From NCBI RefSeq assembly GCF_001655055.1, contig NZ_LXEW01000010.1, positions 1-64,000 of the forward strand: a DNA stretch of 64,000 nucleotides, read 5' to 3'. Source of the DNA: Providencia heimbachae ATCC 35613 (GTDB lineage Bacteria; Pseudomonadota; Gammaproteobacteria; Enterobacterales; Enterobacteriaceae). Below are positions 60,762-64,000 of the stretch, in pieces. The position numbers and the translations under genes are program-made. The first letter of the stretch is position 1. Every line of letters starts with the position of its first letter. A model generated the notes under the pieces. The model was not told the origin of the DNA, made no database searches, and saw nothing but the letters and a program-made list of their open reading frames with translations.

Positions 60762-62144
60762 ATGGCTAAGTTCAATTTACCAAAATACTATATACTGGCA
60801 CTTGCTTTACCTATATTTCTCGCTTCTTTAAGTACCAGTATTACCAATATCGCTGTACCTTCTTTAATGTTGCCTTTTGATACGACATTTACGCAAGTAC
60901 AGTGGGTGATTGTGGCTTATCTCGTCACATTAACAAGCGCGGCAATTATGACTGGCAGTCTGGCCGATAGGGTTGATTTACGCGTTATTTTGCTCAGCTC
61001 ATTATCCCTTTTTTTATTCTCATCAATCTTGTGTGGGTTTTCACCTTCGATTAATTGGTTGATCGGGTATCGCATTGTGCAAGGCGTTGCGGCTGCGGGA
61101 ATGATGAACTCAACCATGGCATTGATTGCCGGATTAAATGCAAAAAATAAAGCGGGATTTGCGATGGGTTTAATTGGTTCTCTATCAGCAATAGGCACAG
61201 CGACGGGACCTACGTTAGGTGGATTCTTAATTAACCTTTGGGGTTGGCAAGCTATTTTCTTAATTAACATCCCCATTGCCGCTATTGCTCTATTTCTGGT
61301 ATTCAGTCTTATCCCTAAAAATCCGTTACCAAAAAACCCACGGAAGCCAATCGATTTTCTCGGTATTTTCGTTCTGACCATCACTATTGCTGTTTATGTA
61401 TTTAGTCTTGTGAATTGGGGACAATACAGCTATGTATTTATGGTACTTGCATTGATTGGGATTATTACATTCGTCATCATTGAAAAACAAAGCACACACC
61501 CCGCACTTTCTATTACTTTACTCAAACAACCGGCTTTATTAATTGGCTCAACATTGAGTTTACTTGTTGCAACCGTCATGATGACAACACTGGTTATTGG
61601 TCCATTTTATTTGCTAAAAACACTTGAATTAGCACCATGGCAAATGGGAATGGTTATGTCATGTGGCCCTATTGCTGCGGCCTGCTTAGGATTACCTGCA
61701 GGGAAATTAGTCGATAAAATAGGCGCTAACAACGTTATTATTTATGCACTTACTTGCATGGTCTCCGGCTTTACTTTGTTAGCTTATTTAGCCCAACACT
61801 TATCTGTCGCGCTTTATATTCTTTTTACTATTCTTATTACATCTGGCTATGCTGCGTTTCAAGCCGCCAATAATAAAGCCATTCTTTTCGATATTGATTC
61901 TAGCCAAAAAGCATTACTCGCGGGTATTATTAATTTATCGCGTAATTTAGGCTTAATAAATGGTGCGGCTTTAATGACTACATTATTTGCTTACGCGGCA
62001 GGTAACACATTAAGCGAAAAAGTCTCTTCCCAAAGTGTCGTCAATGGTTTTCAATTGACCTTCTCAGTCAGTGCAGCTTTAATGATGATAGCCATAGTAC
62101 TGATACTTTTATATACGTATTTTGCAAAGCGTAAAGCAACTTGA
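60762..62144 (+). CDS. DHA2-type MFS efflux transporter
   Basis: This 460-residue protein of the EmrB/QacA (14-helix) type has the motifs FLASLSTSITNIAVPSL, VQWVIVAYLVTLTSAAIMTGSLADR (motif A region), GYRIVQGVAAAGMMNS, and SAIGTATGPTLGGFL (motif C-like). The ATG at 60762 has AGGAG at 8 nt; an in-frame codon ten residues earlier lacks a site. No EmrA-type partner is adjacent. The substrate is unknown. The adjacent LysR gene may control it. Confidence 0.88.
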   Translation: MAKFNLPKYYILALALPIFLASLSTSITNIAVPSLMLPFDTTFTQVQWVIVAYLVTLTSAAIMTGSLADRVDLRVILLSSLSLFLFSSILCGFSPSINWLIGYRIVQGVAAAGMMNSTMALIAGLNAKNKAGFAMGLIGSLSAIGTATGPTLGGFLINLWGWQAIFLINIPIAAIALFLVFSLIPKNPLPKNPRKPIDFLGIFVLTITIAVYVFSLVNWGQYSYVFMVLALIGIITFVIIEKQSTHPALSITLLKQPALLIGSTLSLLVATVMMTTLVIGPFYLLKTLELAPWQMGMVMSCGPIAAACLGLPAGKLVDKIGANNVIIYALTCMVSGFTLLAYLAQHLSVALYILFTILITSGYAAFQAANNKAILFDIDSSQKALLAGIINLSRNLGLINGAALMTTLFAYAAGNTLSEKVSSQSVVNGFQLTFSVSAALMMIAIVLILLYTYFAKRKAT

Positions 62145-62190
62145 AGAATTACGGGTATAGACTATAGACTACTTATTCAGCGAGATAAAT

Positions 62191-63120
62191 GTGTTAAACA
62201 TCGATCTAAATCTTATCGTCCTGCTAGATTCGTTATTGATTGAATGTAATGTAACGAAAGCAGCCAAGCGATCTAACCTCAGCGTATCCGCAATGAGTCG
62301 AGCACTGACAAGGTTGCGCGTATCACTGCAAGATCCATTATTGATAAAATCGGGTAGAACAATGGTTCTGACTCCTTATGCAGTTAGCATTAAAGATCAG
62401 GTCACCCAATTGGTTTATCAGCTTGAGCATGTCTTTGTTGCACCAAAAAATATTGACTTAGCTAATTTAGCTAAGCAATTTACTTTACGTGCTTCAGTAG
62501 GATTTGCTGAAAATTATGGCACTGCCTTGTTATCATTAATGCGACAGCAAGCCCCAAATGTTTCGTTGCGTATCATAAGCAAAGAAATAAAGCATACTCA
62601 ACAACTCAAACAAGGTGATATTGACGCAGAGATAGGTGTTATTGGTGATAATACGGATATCGAAATGATGAGTCGATTATTATTTAATGACTATTTTATT
62701 GCTGTTTGCCATAAAGAACACCCAATTACCCAGCAACAAATCACATTAGACTTATTAAGTCAGTATGACTTTGTCGGCGTTCAAAGGCAGTCGCCATTAT
62801 CACCGCAGTCACAAGGTAGTTGTGTTAATTCCCTTACAGGGCTCAGTAAATCTGCAATCATAAATGTAAGTGGATTTTCAACTGCCATGACCATCGCCAG
62901 TCAAAGTCAATTAATTGCCATCGTACCAGAGAGATTTACCCGTCAAATCCGCCATTCCCTCTTTAAACAATCATTGCATACTTTTCAATTACCCTTTGCT
63001 ATGGCAACTTTGAGTATTTCACTTCTTTGGCACCCAAGAATGAATAACGACTTATCTCATATGTGGTTTAGAGAATGCCTATGGCAAGTGTGCCAAGATA
63101 TCAACAACCCTATAACTTGA
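62191..63120 (+). CDS. LysR-type transcriptional regulator, GTG start
   Basis: This 309-residue protein has a winged helix (MLNIDLNLIVLLDSLL ... NVTKAAKRSNLSVSAMSRALTRLR, about residues 1-45) and a NodD-like effector domain. GTG at 62191 is the start; no better codon is near. It lies 46 bp downstream of the MFS gene on the same strand. It probably regulates that gene; no target site was identified. Confidence 0.83.
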   Translation: MLNIDLNLIVLLDSLLIECNVTKAAKRSNLSVSAMSRALTRLRVSLQDPLLIKSGRTMVLTPYAVSIKDQVTQLVYQLEHVFVAPKNIDLANLAKQFTLRASVGFAENYGTALLSLMRQQAPNVSLRIISKEIKHTQQLKQGDIDAEIGVIGDNTDIEMMSRLLFNDYFIAVCHKEHPITQQQITLDLLSQYDFVGVQRQSPLSPQSQGSCVNSLTGLSKSAIINVSGFSTAMTIASQSQLIAIVPERFTRQIRHSLFKQSLHTFQLPFAMATLSISLLWHPRMNNDLSHMWFRECLWQVCQDINNPIT

Positions 63121-63131
63121 AGCCTGACGCA

Positions 63132-63200
63132 AATACTTAAAATAAATCGAGTTGCTGAGTTCAGCCAACAACCCCGTCAGCTTGAAGTATGATGAGTATA
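63132..63200. repeat. Core-deleted ERIC element
   Basis: The left arm (ACTTAAAATAAATCGAGTTGC) is shortened here: it joins directly at TGAGTT to the right arm beginning CAGCCAACAACCCC and ending GATGAGTATA, without the palindromic core. It is about 69 bp. The last TATA is also the first TATA of the following full ERIC. Confidence 0.8.
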
Positions 63201-63323
63201 CTCAAAATAATTCGAGTTGCAGGTAGGCGGCGAGTCAATGAGACCCGAGGAGCATACACAAGTATGTGACTAGGGCGAATGCGCGTAGCCAACAACCCTG
63301 CGGCTCGAAGTATGATGAGTATA
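63197..63323. repeat. Full-length 127-bp ERIC element
   Basis: The termini are TATACTCAAAATAATTCGAG and GATGAGTATA, with the core GAGCATACACAAGTATGTGA. The length of 127 bp equals the published full ERIC length. It lies between the LysR gene and ynbA. Confidence 0.92.
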
Positions 63324-63417
63324 ACTTAGGACAGGTCTTATTGTGGCTTACTAATATTAGCGTATTGATATATCACAAATCTGCATATTGATTTTAGTAA
63401 TAAGTAAGGATAACTAA

Positions 63418-64000
63418 ATGACAATTTACGATCTGAAACCTAAATTTCAAGATCTACTTCGCCCTATTGTTTATACGCTTTTTAAGGCCGGAGTCACCGC
63501 TAATCAAGTGACGTTAGCTGCGCTGTTTTTATCTGTATTTATTGGCGTCTTGTTGTTCTTTATCCCTCATCCACACGTATTTATTTTACTTCCCTTTGTG
63601 CTGTTTATCCGCATGGCACTCAATGCTATTGATGGTATGTTAGCCCGTGAACATAACCAAAAAAGCCATTTTGGCGCGATATTGAATGAGTTAGGCGACG
63701 TTATTTCTGATACCGCCTTGTATCTGCCCTTTGTTTTGATCTTCCCTCAAGCCTTTTGGTGGATTTTGCTCATTTTATTCCTCGCCATGTTAACGGAGTT
63801 TATTGGCGTTATCGCTCAAGCGATTGGCGCTTCAAGACGGTATGATGGGCCTATTGGGAAAAGTGATCGCGCTTTTATTTTTGGTGCTTTGGGGTTATGC
63901 GTTTCCCTTTTCCCACAATTAGCAACTTCTAATTGGCTAAGCTATCTTTTTGCTGTGCTTTCTCTGTTGTTATTTTATACCTGTTACAACCGTATCCGTC
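63418..64000 (+). CDS. ynbA: CDP-alcohol phosphatidyltransferase YnbA (partial, runs off the right edge)
   Basis: The visible 194 residues closely resemble E. coli YnbA (opening MTIYDLKPKFQDLLRPI, IRMALNAIDGMLARE, GAILNELGDVISDTALYLPF, IGKSDRAFIFG). The membrane enzyme would transfer a phosphatidyl group to an alcohol. The catalytic motif is a variant, N-x2-DG-x2-AR-x8-G-x3-N-x3-D-x3-D, with Asn where the usual motif has the first and third Asp; E. coli YnbA has the same two Asn. AAGGAT lies 7 nt before the ATG. In E. coli it heads the ynbABCD operon, which would continue beyond the window. Confidence 0.9.
   Translation, partial: MTIYDLKPKFQDLLRPIVYTLFKAGVTANQVTLAALFLSVFIGVLLFFIPHPHVFILLPFVLFIRMALNAIDGMLAREHNQKSHFGAILNELGDVISDTALYLPFVLIFPQAFWWILLILFLAMLTEFIGVIAQAIGASRRYDGPIGKSDRAFIFGALGLCVSLFPQLATSNWLSYLFAVLSLLLFYTCYNRIR

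Overview
The window reads as a contiguous piece of a gammaproteobacterial chromosome, most likely Providencia or a close Morganellaceae relative. This assignment is inference: no search was run. It rests on near-full-length similarity to Escherichia coli core proteins (PykA, RuvB, AspS, ArgS, CmoA/B, MurJ), an AT-rich base composition, preserved enterobacterial gene neighbourhoods, and several ERIC-type palindromic repeats. No insertion sequence, prophage, integrase, CRISPR array or rRNA gene was seen. One tRNA gene is present (tRNA-Ser, anticodon GGA).

Layout. 1-13.8 kb: rnd and fadD, a DMSO-reductase-type operon (dmsABC-like) behind a class II FNR-type promoter, dbpA, a Slp lipoprotein gene, tsaB, yoaA and ridA. 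In E. coli the order is rnd-fadD-yeaY(slp)-tsaB-yoaA-yoaB, so dmsABC-dbpA sits inside that conserved block. 13.8-20.8 kb: mdtJI spermidine exporter, pdxK, zwf, hexR and pykA (the HexR central-carbon locus), with a 143-bp palindrome-ended element in the zwf-hexR intergenic region. 20.8-27.9 kb: an accessory region with a minimal four-gene chaperone-usher fimbrial operon, a co-oriented LysR-type regulator gene, and more than 1.3 kb of very AT-rich DNA without genes. 27.9-38.6 kb: lpxM, mepM, znuA / znuCB around a Zur box, ruvCAB, yebC, nudB and aspS. 38.6-53 kb: small lipoprotein, NUDIX and MAPEG genes, cmoAB, cutC, yecM, argS, an orphan membrane protein, murJ, rimJ, mdtH, yceB, ycdY and ghrA.

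53.4-63.1 kb is a catabolic and accessory region beginning 6 bp after the tRNA-Ser gene. Five leftward genes encode a cation symporter, an aldehyde dehydrogenase, a DapA-family deaminase, a DadA-like FAD oxidase and a two-cysteine hydroxyproline epimerase. Together they form a complete predicted route from trans-4-hydroxy-L-proline to 2-oxoglutarate, with a divergent PAS-AraC regulator. A DHA2-type MFS exporter and a LysR regulator follow. The window ends inside ynbA (CDP-alcohol phosphatidyltransferase), preceded by a compound ERIC repeat.

Regulatory sites legible in the sequence are a FadR box before fadD, an FNR-type box correctly spaced from a -10 before dmsA, a Zur box between znuA and znuC, a HexR-like palindrome before hexR, a strong promoter with a GC-rich discriminator before tRNA-Ser, and a 22-bp-spaced direct repeat in the hydroxyproline divergent promoter. 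The most interesting structural observation is that three intergenic sites carry compound ERICs. Two of them have the same architecture: a core-deleted copy that shares its end with a full-length copy.
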